DNA of 64,000 nt, from assembly GCA_021292165.1 (NCBI GenBank), contig CM037878.1, positions 290,270,971 to 290,334,970 of the forward strand. Reading direction: 5' to 3'. The translations under genes and the position numbers were made by a program. Below, one piece after another: positions 14,601-22,805 of this stretch (positions within the stretch are counted from its first letter, which is position 1; every line of letters begins with the position of its first letter). Source of the DNA: Shinisaurus crocodilurus. Taxonomy: Eukaryota; Chordata; Lepidosauria; Squamata; Shinisauridae. The notes beneath the pieces were generated by a model that saw only the letters and a list, made by a program, of their open reading frames with translations, was not told the DNA's origin and did not search any database.

Positions 14601-17600
14601 CATTGTCGCAGCCAGGCACCGGTTCAGCACATCCACAGCCTCACCTGCTGAAGATGAAAAGGAGAAATAGAGCTGCGTGTCATCAGCGTACTGATGGCAA
14701 CGCACTCCAAAACTCCGGATGACCCCACTCAGCGGTTTCATGTAGATATTAAATAGCATGGGGGATAAGACCGACCCCTGAGGAACCCCGTACTGGAGAG
14801 TCCATGGGGCCGAGCAACATTCCCCAAGCACCACCCTCTGGAGCCGGCCATCCAAGTAGGAGCGGAACCACTGCAATGCAGTGCCCCCCACCCCCAACTC
14901 AGACAGCCGCTCCAGAAGGATACCATGGTCGATGGTATCGAAAGCCGCTGAGAGATCCAGGAGTATCAACAGGGTCACACTCCCCCTGTCTCTCTCCCAA
15001 CATAGGTCATCATACAGGGCGACCAAAGCCGTTTCCGTGCCAAAACCAGGCCTGAACCCCGACTGAAATGGATCCAGATAATCAGTCTCATCCAAGAGCA
15101 CCTGGAGCTGGTTGGCCACCACCCGCTCAAGGACCTTGCCCAGGAAAGGAACATTCGCCACCGGCCTAAAGTTGTTAAGATCTTCCGGGTCCAGAGAGGG
15201 TTTCTTCAGGAGTGGTCTCACCACCGCCTGTTTCAGGTGGCATGGGACCACTCCCTCTCGCAAGGAGGCATTGATCACCTCTCTGGCCCAGCCGGCCGTT
15301 CCCTCCCTGCTAGTTTTTATAAGTCAAGAGGGGCAAGGATCCAGAACAGACGTGGTTGCACGAACCCGTCCAAGCACCTTGTCAACATCCTCGAGCTGTA
15401 CCAACTGAAACTCATCCAAAATAACTAGACCAGGCTGTGCTCTGGGTACCTCTCCTGATTCTACTGCTATAACATTGGAGTCTAAGTCCCTGCGGATGCA
15501 ATAGATTTTTTCCTGGAAGTGCCTAGCGAATATATCACAGCAGGCATCAGATGGGTCGATGATGTCCCTGGGGCCAGCGTATAACAGGCCCCGGACGACC
15601 CTAAAGAGCTCCGCTGGGCGGCAGAGAGATGTTTGGATAGAAGCAGTGAGATGTTGTCTCTTTGCCACCTTCACTGCCTCTAGGTATACCTGGCTATAGG
15701 CACATACCAGGGCTCGATTGCATCCACTAGGAGTTTTCCTCCACCTGCACTCAAGCTGTCTCCTGTTTTGGAGAATCCAAAATAAAATCCATTGTGATCA
15801 AACATTTCACATACGTTGAATTTATTATAACCTTTTATACCCAAACTCTTTCATCCTTTTTATGATGAGAAAAAGATTTCCCAGTTTTAGCCGTGGACTC
15901 TGGACTATGAGAGAACCTGGCTGCCAACTCCTGTCCTGTGGAATGGAAAGCACCTCTGGGGGTGCAGTGGTGCCGTTTTAGTTCTAGAATGAACCAGAAT
16001 AAAATAGCCCATGTCAGCAGATCAAAGGCTAACTTTGAAAGCTGGACCTTACATTTCTTTTCAAGCTGACCATTTAGCCATCTCCATTTCTGACCCAGCC
16101 GACAGGGAAGAAAAGCTTGTCTCAACCCTTGACTTTCTTGGCCTTCCCAGGAAGGAGAGGGAAGTCCTCGGTAAATCAAAGGGGTAGGAATAGCTCTTTG
16201 CCCAAGGGGTAGACGTTGCATTGTTGTCTCATTAAGAGCCAGCATGATGTAGAAGTAGAGAGTTGGGTTAGGCCTGGGAGACCCAGGTTCAAATTGCTGC
16301 TCAGCTATGAAACTCACGGGGTGACCTTAGTCAATTGCTCTCTCTCAGTCCGACCTTGGTCACAGGGTGATTGTGAGGATAAAATTAGGAGGGAAGAATC
16401 ATGTATACCACTCTGAGCGCCTAGGACATGGGAGAAAAGACTGGATAAAACAGGTGGTGATGAGTGAGATGGTTCTTTCTCTCTCATTTTTAGTAATATG
16501 GTCTGCTACTCCCCTAATGAACACTGTAAAGCAGTGTTCTCCAACCTTGGGTCCCCGGATGTTTTTGGCCTACAACTCCCAGCATGCCCCAACAAGGTTG
16601 GAGAACACTGCTGTAAAGGCACAATCCTTTGCATGTTTAGACAGAAAAAAGGCCTACGACTCCCAGCATGCCCCAGCCAGCACAGGAGTTGTAGGACTTT
16701 TTTCTGCCTAAACATGCATAGGACTGTGCCCTTACTTTACTAATTGCACCCTAAGGTCCTAATCAGTAACCAGTGCAGTTGTCATAACACTGGTTGTGTA
16801 TGTTCAGGTCTCTCATCACCGGTCACGAGACAAGCAGCGGCATTCTCCACCGATGCACATACACTAGCTCAGTAAGCCTTACCGTGACTTGGGTTCGCAT
16901 GACAGGACAACCCACCGTGGCTTATAAGCCACAGTAGGTTGTTGTGTCATGTGAACCTGGGACAGGTTAGTCAGGGTGGCTTATTTTTGGCTTATAAGCC
17001 ACCCTAACAAGCCATGGCTTGTAGTTGGCTCCGTTTGACCCACGATGGGTAGTCGTGTTGTCTGAACTTGGAAGACACGACCCTTCGTGAGTCAAGCCCA
17101 ACTACAAGAGAGCCACTTGACCAAAAAACCCTTGTTACTCTTGCCAAGCAGCCAGTGGGCGAGCGGCGCTGACAGCCGCCCCCAAAGGGCCAAAGCAGCA
17201 CTCGGGGGCAGCTGTCGGAGGCTTCCCCACATCCCTGCTGCCGCACCGAGCCCCAAAAGGCTTGGTGCGCCAGCGGGGACGGGGAGCAGGGATTGCCAAA
17301 GCCAGCTATTGAGCCAGCTTCAGCTATCTCCGCCATGCCGCTGCCCACCGCTGCAGCGAGCCTCGAAAGGCGCTTGTGGCAGTGGGCAGCACAGATCGCT
17401 GCAGCCAGCTTGCGAGCTGGCTTCAGCAATCGCTGCTCTCCCCCCCCCCACACCTCTCTGCTGCCAGCTCAAAAGGCTGGCAGCTCTGGCGGGGGTGGGG
17501 GGCAGGCAATGCTGAAGTCAGCTCTCAGGCTGGCTGCAGCAATCTCCGTCCCGCTGCCGCGGCAAGTCCCAAAAGAGGTTCGTCATGGTAGCAGGCACCG

Positions 17601-18094
17601 CAGATTGCTGCAGCTGGCACGCGAGAAATTACTGTTACATCATGAGTGTTATTAAGTTGTCCTTAGTTGTGACAATGTCTGTCTCCGCTAATCTGAGTAT
17701 GCAGAGAGGGGATCTTTGCCACCAGGAGGAGCTCAAATGGCTGGTTTCTGGTCAGTGCAAAATGCAGCATCCCCCATTTCTCTGGTGTGTACTTGGGATC
17801 ATTTCATATAGGTTTCTTAAAACCCTGTAGCAACCCATTTTTTATTTGCCATCTGATGTATCTTCCTCACCCGCACCCCCATAATACGGTGCGGATTCTA
17901 AACCAGATCTCCACCGTATTTATTGATTTGATTTATACCCCGCCTTTCTACTAAAAAAAATATGGCACTTTATCATTACTTCACTTCAGATGCCTCTTTT
18001 GTTGCGGTCTTTTTAGGTGGCTACGTGGGAAAAGCAGGTATATACATGTTGCAGAGATGGAATAGTAAGGAGATACCAGCTTTCAGACCTCTGA
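241..18094 (+). CDS. PAAF1: PAAF1, proteasomal ATPase-associated factor 1 (exons 2-12; exon 1 off window)
   Basis: Coding exons: 241-281, 1699-1802, 3022-3111, 4650-4748, 6548-6698, 9261-9455, 10634-10725, 12514-12629, 13069-13151, 13443-13525, 18017-18094 (stop TGA). All junctions are AG/GT and phases join without a break, giving 1132 nt (about 377 codons). Human PAAF1 has 392 residues, so the missing first exon should supply about 15. Seen: WD40 blades with GHVYDVNCC, GGMDAQLKIW and SRDGTARLWD, and the C-terminus RRYQLSDL. Known for the family (yeast Rpn14): it binds C-termini of the 19S Rpt ATPases and controls regulatory-particle assembly in cytosol and nucleus. Odd points: blade motif KNW in exon 5 where KIW is usual, and intron 11 swollen to 4.5 kb by an L2 LINE. 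Identification rests on remembered family sequence and is very secure. Confidence 0.96.
968..1082. mobile_element. Palindromic MITE, family B
   Basis: Inverted arms built from 'GCAATTCTATGG...GGCAGAAGAAAGTCC' and 'GGACTTTTTTTCTGTC', joined by TACAACTCCCAG and its complement. Diverged copy of the family also seen at 9951, 16616, 43312, 52504, 54119, 56638 and 59337. Confidence 0.65.
1231..1472 (-). mobile_element. tRNA-derived squamate SINE
   Basis: On the minus strand: tRNA-like head with A-box region 'GTGGCATAGTGGTGAGTG' and B-box GGTTCTAGTCC, a conserved body (GGCCAGTCACTGACTCTCAG), and a 3' end GGCGGGGTATAAATATAATA with (AAATA)n tail. Confidence 0.75.
1699..1802 (+). CDS. PAAF1: PAAF1 coding exon 3
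   Basis: Acceptor CTCTAG and donor GTACTG. It encodes GKSTLYGTLTCQG then DGIPEITASEGF, the N-terminal non-WD segment conserved in PAAF1. Ends in phase 0. Confidence 0.93.
1965..2093. mobile_element. hAT MITE, family A (old copy)
   Basis: Inverted arms CCAACCTTGGGTCCCCAGATG and its complement around a TACAGCTCCCAG core. More diverged than other copies; target duplication not readable. Confidence 0.7.
3022..3111 (+). CDS. PAAF1: PAAF1 coding exon 4
   Basis: Acceptor CTGCAG and donor GTAAGT. Thirty codons containing SCPRENASTKFLAPYTTF and RIHQKS, leading into the first WD40 blade. Confidence 0.94.
3293..3335 (+). repeat. (TG)n microsatellite
   Basis: About 21 uninterrupted TG units in PAAF1 intron 4. 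Confidence 0.95.
3880..4240 (+). mobile_element. L2-like LINE 3' end
   Basis: Broken reading of the L2 C-terminal motif (lead-in RRAFLVVAPRLWNSL-like codons near 3920-3970), then a T-rich 3' UTR and the GCCACCTTGAGTGCC / AAATAAATAAATAA tail. Confidence 0.65.
4478..4590. mobile_element. MITE, family C (diverged)
   Basis: Fragments GATGCTCTCCAGAT, TTGGACTACAGTTCTCAT and CAGCATGGCCAATGG, the family C pattern, immediately before PAAF1 exon 5. Confidence 0.5.
4650..4748 (+). CDS. PAAF1: PAAF1 coding exon 5 (first WD40 blade)
   Basis: Acceptor TTTTAG and donor GTAAGA. Thirty-three codons starting ITCLDIS and ending ANGEIR. The blade-closing motif is K-N-W (codons AAA AAT TGG) instead of the usual K-I-W; the rest of the blade is normal and open. 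Confidence 0.93.
4868..5565 (+). mobile_element. L2 LINE fragment (RT C-terminal region)
   Basis: Frame reads SAFYHLRLVRQLQPLLDRDS, then DYCNALYVGLP, an in-frame TAA at 5037-5039, then LVQNAAARLL and WNSLPLEVRQAP. These are diagnostic of the L2/CR1-group reverse transcriptase C-terminus. 5' truncated, inside PAAF1 intron 5. Confidence 0.85.
5573..5652. repeat. (GAT)n / (ATC)n self-complementary microsatellite
   Basis: GAT units switch to ATC units and back, so the tract can fold on itself. It follows the 3' end of the L2 fragment and may have grown from its tail. Confidence 0.85.
6548..6698 (+). CDS. PAAF1: PAAF1 coding exon 6 (second WD40 blade)
   Basis: Acceptor CCCAG and donor GTACAG. 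It encodes RCLEGHVYDVNCCRFFPSG and GGMDAQLKIWSVEDASC, a textbook WD40 blade with its GH and IW pair, then the GHK opening of the third blade. Confidence 0.96.
6699..9260 (+). other. PAAF1 intron 6
   Basis: Mostly non-repetitive by eye. It contains one hAT MITE (7281-7415) and a CR1-type 3' end (about 8861-8927, ending in 'CTCATGTTCTTATG'). No exon-like open frames with family similarity were found. Confidence 0.6.
7281..7415. mobile_element. hAT MITE, family A, full length with 8-bp TSD
   Basis: 135-bp near-perfect palindrome starting CAGTGTTCTCCAACCTTGGG and ending in its complement. Flanked by TTCTAGAG at 7273-7280 and again at 7416-7423. An 8-bp duplication places it in the hAT superfamily. 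Confidence 0.92.
9261..9455 (+). CDS. PAAF1: PAAF1 coding exon 7 (third WD40 blade)
   Basis: Acceptor GTTGCAG. It encodes ILDTAIVDRGRNVVSSSRDG, TARLWDCGKS and NLGSPEKIP. Two donors overlap at the end. The inner one, GTACGT at 9456, keeps the frame with exon 8 and yields P-S-E-R-E; GTAATG at 9459 would shift the frame, so the inner donor is chosen. Confidence 0.94.
9951..10038. mobile_element. Palindromic MITE, family B (deleted core)
   Basis: Starts AGGGCGCAATCCTATG and ends CATAGGATTGTGCCT; one arm is shortened. Confidence 0.7.
10100..10230 (+). repeat. LINE 3' end with AAATA tail
   Basis: 'TTTAGATTGTGAGCCTGAGGG', 'GGGTATAAATGCAATAAATA' and an A-rich tail form a LINE-type 3' terminus in PAAF1 intron 7. 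Confidence 0.55.
10634..10725 (+). CDS. PAAF1: PAAF1 coding exon 8
   Basis: Acceptor CACAG and donor GTAAGG. It encodes EREIGTEGKLLLLARED and KKLQGVGLQSRQP. Confidence 0.94.
11604..11950. mobile_element. Unclassified DNA-transposon-like element with 39-bp inverted repeats
   Basis: 11604-11642 and 11912-11950 are inverse complements with two visible mismatches. The interior is rich in TTTAAATCA motifs. No transposase frame. The boundaries may extend to 'AATCCACCCTGAC' near 11985. Confidence 0.5.
12075..12321 (+). mobile_element. tRNA-derived squamate SINE (older copy)
   Basis: Head GAGAGCCAGTAGTGGTTAGAG, B-box-like GGTTTTAATCC, body and (AATA)n tail; diverged from the copies at 43.7, 54.4 and 59.6 kb. 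Confidence 0.7.
12514..12629 (+). CDS. PAAF1: PAAF1 coding exon 9
   Basis: Acceptor preceded by a long CT-rich tract ending CCTCAG; donor GTGAGT. It encodes VFLFVGSDAFNCCTFLSS and GGTQDGNIYQLDVRN, a C-terminal WD40 blade. A hAT MITE sits 16 bp past the donor. Confidence 0.95.
12646..12780. mobile_element. hAT MITE, family A, full length with 8-bp TSD
   Basis: 135-bp palindrome flanked by GATTAAAG (12638-12645 and 12781-12788), 16 bp past the PAAF1 exon 9 donor. Confidence 0.92.
12886..12956 (+). mobile_element. SINE 3' fragment
   Basis: 'GCCACCTTGGGTTCCTTGCA', GGCGGGATGCAGAT and (AATA)n match the 3' third of the tRNA-derived SINE. Confidence 0.6.
13069..13151 (+). CDS. PAAF1: PAAF1 coding exon 10
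   Basis: Acceptor TTTCTAG and donor GTAGCA. It encodes APVRTVHRSGAPVFSLL and DGFIASQ, closely matching the family. Confidence 0.94.
13443..13525 (+). CDS. PAAF1: PAAF1 coding exon 11
   Basis: Acceptor TTTCCAG and donor GTATTG. It encodes GDGTCFIMQQDLDHVVELTG and CDPVYK. Confidence 0.94.
13641..15775 (-). mobile_element. L2-type LINE, nearly intact RT-coding 3' part
   Basis: Minus-strand frame 15278-13845 (477 codons) runs from INASLREGVVP through LKKPSLDPEDLNNFRPVANV, GFRPGFGTETAL, LLDLSAAFDTIDH, VPQGSVLSPMLFNIY, the active site YADDTQLY, DYCNALYVGLP and WNQLPTETRLAP. Upstream codons (15674-15324) continue the same frame across one TGA near 15324-15326. The 3' UTR ends in GGGGCGGTATATAAATG and (AAATA)n at 13641. 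The endonuclease half is missing, so the copy is 5' truncated. It lies antisense in the last PAAF1 intron. Confidence 0.92.
16234..16455 (+). mobile_element. tRNA-derived SINE (diverged)
   Basis: Head AAGAGCCAGCATGATGTAGA, GGTTCAAATTGC B-box region, GAAACTCACGGGGTGACC body. Tail region eroded. Confidence 0.6.
16532..16610. mobile_element. hAT MITE, family A, internally deleted, 8-bp TSD
   Basis: Both termini are present but the second arm is mostly lost (79 bp). CTGTAAAG flanks it at 16524-16531 and 16611-16618. Confidence 0.88.
16616..16733. mobile_element. Palindromic MITE, family B
   Basis: AGGCACAATCCTTTGCATG to CATAGGACTGTGCCCT, abutting the family A MITE; arms joined by TACGACTCCCAGCATGCC. 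Confidence 0.75.
16870..17060. repeat. Interlocked inverted repeats
   Basis: GTGGCTTATAAGCCAC at about 16917 and GTGGCTTATTTTTGGCTTAT near 16976 sit inside larger arms (GGGTTCGCATGACA ... TGTCATGTGAACC). A MITE-like origin is possible but ends are unclear. Confidence 0.5.
17150..17640. repeat. GC-rich degenerate minisatellite (period about 110 bp)
   Basis: Repeating modules 'GCCAGCTT...CAGCAATC...CCGCTGCC...CAAAAGG' occur about four times with substitutions and short indels, in PAAF1 intron 11, 380 bp before the last exon. Confidence 0.6.
18017..18094 (+). CDS. PAAF1: PAAF1 last coding exon (12)
   Basis: Acceptor TTTTTAG. It encodes VATWEKQVYTCC and RRYQLSDL followed by TGA. It lies 4.5 kb from exon 11 because the intron contains an L2 LINE and a GC-rich minisatellite. 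Confidence 0.95.
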   Translation: MATWEKQVYTCCRDGIVRRYQLSDL

Positions 18095-18610
18095 CTTGAC
18101 TGAAGCTATGGACACTGGACTACGAATGCTGGACATATTTCAGGGATTACTTTAGAAACACCACTTTGAAACAAGCCATACCAGTGCCATGTTTCCAGGA
18201 GCATGAATGGATTGTACACGTGTGAGTTGCGGGGACCATGTTAAGACATAATCCAAGGTCAATCTTCCTGCTGAGGGATGTAAACAGAACAGCTTTCAGC
18301 TATTTCCCTGCACAGAGCAGCACTGCAAGTTTGTTGGGGTTAAGGCCCATTTTGTATTTGCAAATGTGTTTTTGATATCCATTGTGTGGCTGTTGGTTGT
18401 TTCTAAGAAAGGAAAATGGAGTTGATGGGTACGAGGAAAATCAAGGCCAGCAGACTTCAATAAACTGCCCTTTCTGCGTCGAGTGGAGCTGAAAACTTCA
18501 GAAACCATCTGTTCTCATCTCGTGCCTTCCTCACAGAATTACCATTCTGTGGGGCTTTGCACTGCCCACCAGCTGTAAGTTTCCATCTAAAATAAAGCTG
18601 CTTTGATCTC
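18095..18610 (+). promoter_or_regulatory. PAAF1: PAAF1 3' UTR with poly(A) signal at 18591
   Basis: About 500 bp of non-repetitive sequence follow the stop codon. A canonical AATAAA at 18591-18596 and a T-rich downstream element near 18610-18620 mark the likely cleavage region. From 18579 on, the sequence is shared with 46548-46914. Confidence 0.6.
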
Positions 18611-18943
18611 GAGCTGTTTTTTAAATTGATTATCTCTGGAATGGCATTTATTGATTTATTTTAAATCCTCCTCTCTGACAGTTCTTCATTCGCCACTGAT
18701 TTCCAACAACAATCACAGAGGACTTGTGTGTTGTTTTCACTGGGTCTCCTTTCATCTTTGACAATAAAAAATTGGTGTTCATCTCTCTTATGCATATACA
18801 GTCATACCTTGGATTGCAAACATAATTCGTTCCGGAACCGTGCTTGTAATCCAAAACACTCTTATATCAAAGCGAGTCTCTGGCGGGCGTGAGCGGAGCC
18901 AATTTTGGCCCGCTACGCCCACTCGAGGCGAGCGGTTACATCC
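18579..18943 (+). repeat. Segment shared with 46548-46914, including a partial Tigger-like MITE
   Basis: Begins AAGTTTCCATCTAAAATAAAG at the PAAF1 poly(A) signal, continues through TGACAGTTCTTCATTCGCC and enters a TcMar-Tigger-like terminus at 18800 (CAGTCATACCTTGGATTGCA). The element's second half is missing here. Confidence 0.7.
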
Positions 18944-19225
18944 CTATTTTTACGTGTCTCTCCCCCAACCGTCACCGGGCAGCAGCCGATCCACCAGGCT
19001 CCCCTGCACAGTCTCCATCTCAGCCGGCCATTATCACTTTCAGAACCGGGGCCTGCCTGTGCCTTTCTTCCTCCTCCCTCCCCACCCCTCTTTCCCTTTG
19101 TGCTCCCTTTTCCAGGGTAAGCCTGAGGGCTGGGACTGCCAGGTTGCTTTTTATTGAAGTAAAAGCCACCCTGGAAGCCCTTTTGGGTGGAAGAGTGGGA
19201 TAAACAGGCTTAAAGAAATAAATAA
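18944..19225 (+). repeat. LINE/SINE 3' end
   Basis: 'GGTAAGCCTGAGGGCTGGGAC' and 'GCCACCCTGGAAGCCC' followed by AAATAAATAA; a terminal fragment only. Unannotated sequence from 19226 to 19825 shows nothing recognisable besides an A/T-rich LINE-like piece near 19490-19580. Confidence 0.45.
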
Positions 19226-19825
19226 CTTGTCCTATGATCCCAGCCGGAGCATTCGGCAGAACCTTTAGCCAGCTCTAGTTAAGCATGTCCTACGGAACAT
19301 CGTCCTTTGCATGAAGCGGCTGTGCCGTGACTTTCCAATAGGAGGCTGCAGAATATATTGAGACGTTTAGGAAGTGTAAACGGCCTTCAGGATATTGATG
19401 CTAAAGAGAGTTGTTGCCCTTAAAGTCTCTCATAGCCTTGCTACAGAGAAAGGAGAACAGCAAAAAGGAAGGAGCGAGAGAATGATTTGGATGTTGATTT
19501 ATTCAAAGTATTCATATACTGCTTTTCAGACTGAACTCGCCAAGCAGTTGTTTACATGAAATTATTAAAACGATAAAATCAATCAAATGATGCAATCAAA
19601 CAAAAAAGACAAGCAATTATTTGTCTTGGAGAAGTTGATTCTGGTTCTCCTCTCCTCAGAGCAAGATGGGAGCCTGCATGCCAGTGTGCCACCCTCCAGT
19701 GGAACTTGGGAACTGGGGCAGGGCTACGGTGCCCATGACATCCACACACACAATCCCCACGGGGCCTGCTGACATTCACAGAGGACTCGACCCATCCACG
19801 GCCATTCTATTCCAGGCAAAATTCT

Positions 19826-20263
19826 GCTCTGTGCAGGAATCCAGTCTCAAGCATCCAGTCTCAAGATGGCTGTCCAGACTCTGCCTGAAGAAGACCTCCA
19901 GCGACAGAGAGCCCACCACCTCCACAGGTAGTTGGTTCCCTTCTCTGACAGCTGCGACGGTTAGTACGTTATTCCTGAGGTTCAGCCGAAATCTGCCTTC
20001 CTGTAACTTAGGCCCATATCTCGTGTCTTCGACGACGGAGGGCACGTTGCGGCCTCTTCTCTGTGACAACCCTTTCGGTACTTGAAAAGCGCTAACATAT
20101 CCCCTCGGTCTTCTCTTCTGGAGGCTAAACATACCCCGTTCCAACCATCTTTCCTCATGGGACTAAGTTTCAAGTCTCCCGATTATCTTTGTTGCCCTTC
20201 TCCAAGCTCATTCCAATTTAAATGAATCCTTCTTCAAGCGTGCTGTTCAAACCAGGACACAGT
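19826..20263 (-). mobile_element. CR1 LINE 3' part (left half, split by an RTE-like insertion)
   Basis: The minus strand encodes eroded codons of the CR1 C-terminus ([37 protein letters not shown]). The right half resumes at 21547. Confidence 0.75.
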
Positions 20264-21546
20264 ATTCAAGGTGTTCTCATGGTGCTCCATTTAAAGTGGG
20301 ATCAGGTGTTAAACAGGGATGTGTTATCGCCCCAACATTATTTGCCATTTTCATCGCCATGGTTTTACATCTTGTCAAGGGGAAACTTCCCACCGGTGTG
20401 GGAATTATATATCGAACAGATGGAAAGCTTTTTAATCTCAGCAGGCTGAAAGCAAAAAGTAAGGTAATTACAACCTCCGTTGTGGAACTTCAGTATGCTG
20501 ATGATAATGTGGTCTCTGCACATTCAGAGGATGATCTCCAAACTATCCTAAATGCTTTTGCAGAAGCATACGAAAAACTTGGTCTCTCACTTAACATCAA
20601 AAAAACCAAAGTGCTTCATCAGCAAGTGCAAGCCAATCCTTTGGTGATGCCATCTCTCCAGCTTGGCGGGACAATACTGGAAAATGTCGATCATTTTCTC
20701 TATCTTGGCAGCTATCTTTCTGTTACAGCTAACATCGACAGTGAAATCCAGCATCGTCTGAGCTCCGCAAGTGCCGCATTTTCTCGAATGAAACATAGAG
20801 TGTTCGAGGATCGGGATATTTGTAAGAAGACCAAAACACTGGTTTATGAAGCCATTGTATTACCAACTTTATTGTATGCCTGCGAAACATGGACTATCTA
20901 TAAACGTCACTTCCACCTCCTTGAAAGGTTTCATCAACGATGCCTCCGGAAAATCCTGCAAATTACTTGGGAAGATAGGCGAACAAATGTCAGTGTACTG
21001 GAAGAAGCAAAGACTACTAGCATTGAAAAAATGATCCTTCAACGCCAACTTCAGTGGACCGGTCATGTTGTTCGAATGCCTGACTGCCGTCTCCCAAAGC
21101 AGTTACTTTACTCCCAACTCAAGGATGGAAAGCGGAATATCGGTGGTCAATATAAGAGGTTTAAAGATGTTCATAAGGCTAATCTAAAAAAATGCAATAT
21201 AAACATCGAAAACTGGGAAGCTCTGGCCCATGAACGATCTAAATGGAGGTTGGCCTTTCACAAAGGTTCCATGGACTTTGAAGAAGCCCGAGTGCAAGGT
21301 GAAAGGGAGAAACGTGCTAAGCGAAAAGCACGTCAAATGAATCCTTTACAGGACCATCTTCTATCTGGTAACCTGTGTCCTCACTGTGGGAAGCTGTGTG
21401 GATCTAGAATTGGCCTCCACAGTCACTTACGGACCCATCGCTAGAGTCTACACAATCTTCTTTAGAATTTCCTCCTTTTATCCCGGAAGACAATCTTACT
21501 CGGTCACGAGTGATCGCCTGATGATGATGATGATGATTCAAGGTGT
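20264..21546 (+). mobile_element. RTE-like non-LTR retrotransposon, 5' truncated, with 11-bp TSD
   Basis: Frame 20296-21444 (382 codons) starts inside the RT domain at GVKQGCVIAPTLF. It contains the active site YADDN, the block [14 protein letters not shown] ([20 protein letters not shown]), HERSKWRLAFHKG, and a C-terminal C2H2 finger [21 protein letters not shown]. The 3' UTR ends in (GAT)n. ATTCAAGGTGT flanks it at 20264-20274 and 21536-21546. The C-terminal layout and triplet tail fit the RTE superclade; the exact clade is uncertain. Confidence 0.85.
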
Positions 21547-21655
21547 GCTCTGGCCAGAACAGAGGACGGTGGAACCATCACTTCCCATAATTTTGTAATT
21601 ATGCTTCCATTAATGCAACCTAAAATTGCATTTGCCTTCTTTGCAGAGCACTTGA
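21547..21655 (-). mobile_element. CR1 LINE (right half after the nested insertion)
   Basis: Continues the CR1 3' region interrupted at 20263. The motif ATTGCATTTGCCTTCTTTGC is the same as in the CR1 copy at 53810-53830. Confidence 0.7.
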
Positions 21656-22159
21656 TACTCCTTTACTGTCTTAGCTTCCGCACTGCCTGTCCTCGAGCAT
21701 CAGCCTCTGAGGACTCGCCAATTTCAGAAGACCTCTCAGAGCCTCGACTGGGACACTCCACCGCCGGGGACTTGCGACTCCTCCTGCCCTACAAGAGATG
21801 GCTTAGGCTGCCTGGACATCCCACTGGTTGCTCCCCCCTCCTGGATTCTGGAGCTCCAACCCCTTTTCCTCTGTGCCCCATTGATCTGCCTCTGCAGGGC
21901 ACCATCTCTGTGTCTGGTTGAGCTTGCAAGTGGGCACTCCTAGTGGTGGGTGATCCCCACACACCCACTGGGAACAAAACATACCTGAGTAGTGAAAAAG
22001 GCTACCTCACGAGCCCTGCCACTTATTCAAATGTGACAGATGGTTAACTCCTCCCCTGTCGGATGTCCGACTCCATCCCCGGAAGTCCTAGCTCCGGAGG
22101 TCCTGCCCCGGATGGAGGGATCAGGCGTCATGCAACCGTGGACCCATACGCTGAGGGTT

Positions 22160-22575
22160 TAGGCTAGGGACGCCGGAGGAAACCGAAATGGACTCAAATT
22201 AGTCCGAATTTCAAGAATCTGACCCACGGATTCTGCACCAGACTGTCTCTTCCAGACTGGTGGGGATTCCGTTGAGGACTGGTCTTTTTACCTTCCGTAA
22301 TTTGGCACAAATTTTGTCGTACGAAAATACGGAAAATAAAAGAAGAAACACCCACCAAAAATGCACATTTCCCCTATAGGCTAAATCATACAAATACACG
22401 TTAGTGTATGTTGGGGGAGGTGGTGGGCATTTTTGGGGAATTTTGAATTTGCGTACGAATGCATTTGTGCAAAATCCGATTCCATCAGTGCGCGGACGAT
22501 GCAACAAAAGCTGCCTGAACATCTGCAAAATGTAGACGGAATTGATTTTACAATCTTCGTACATCCCTAAAAGAC
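22160..22575. mobile_element. Possible hAT-like MITE inside macrosatellite I unit
   Basis: Left end CTAGGGACGCCGGAGG (CTAGGGATGCC in unit 3) and right end CCGTACATCCCTAAA are inverse-related (TAGGGATG). The interior has TTCCGTA...TACGGAA. Present in all three units, so older than the array. No target duplication could be read. Confidence 0.35.
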
Positions 22576-22626
22576 CCCTGCCATACATGTGTGGGACTGG
22601 AAGTGATTACACAGGGGTCATTTCCA

Positions 22627-22805
22627 ACACCATGCTCTGTGGCTCACACTGGCTCAGCTTGTCTGAGTGTGGAAAGCTAAGCAGGGTCAGGCCTGGTTAT
22701 TACTTGGATGGGAGACCCCTCCTCTAGTTTTAGTTTCCTGCATTGAGCAGGGGGTTGGACTCGATGGCCTTGTAGGCTCCTTCCAACTCTATGACTTATG
22801 AATCG
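22627..22805 (+). mobile_element. 5S-rRNA-derived SINE with CR1-like tail
   Basis: GGAAAGCTAAGCAGGGTCAG and TACTTGGATGGGAGACC match 5S rRNA box A/C regions. The 3' part (GGGGTTGGACTCGATGG, CCTTCCAACTCTATGA) is the CR1-type terminus. The 5' part of 5S is degenerate. Same site as the copy at 27343. Confidence 0.85.

Noticed and set aside
17004..17655. Open frames in the GC-rich part of PAAF1 intron 11
   Set aside because: Alanine/serine/proline-rich translations in several phases follow from the minisatellite composition.
20296..21444. 382-codon frame as a host zinc-finger gene
   Set aside because: It contains a reverse transcriptase active site, is flanked by an 11-bp target duplication and has four sibling copies in the window.
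22627..22727. Functional 5S rRNA gene
   Set aside because: Only the box A to C half is well conserved, the 5' third is degenerate, there is no T-run terminator, and a CR1-like tail follows. It is a SINE.
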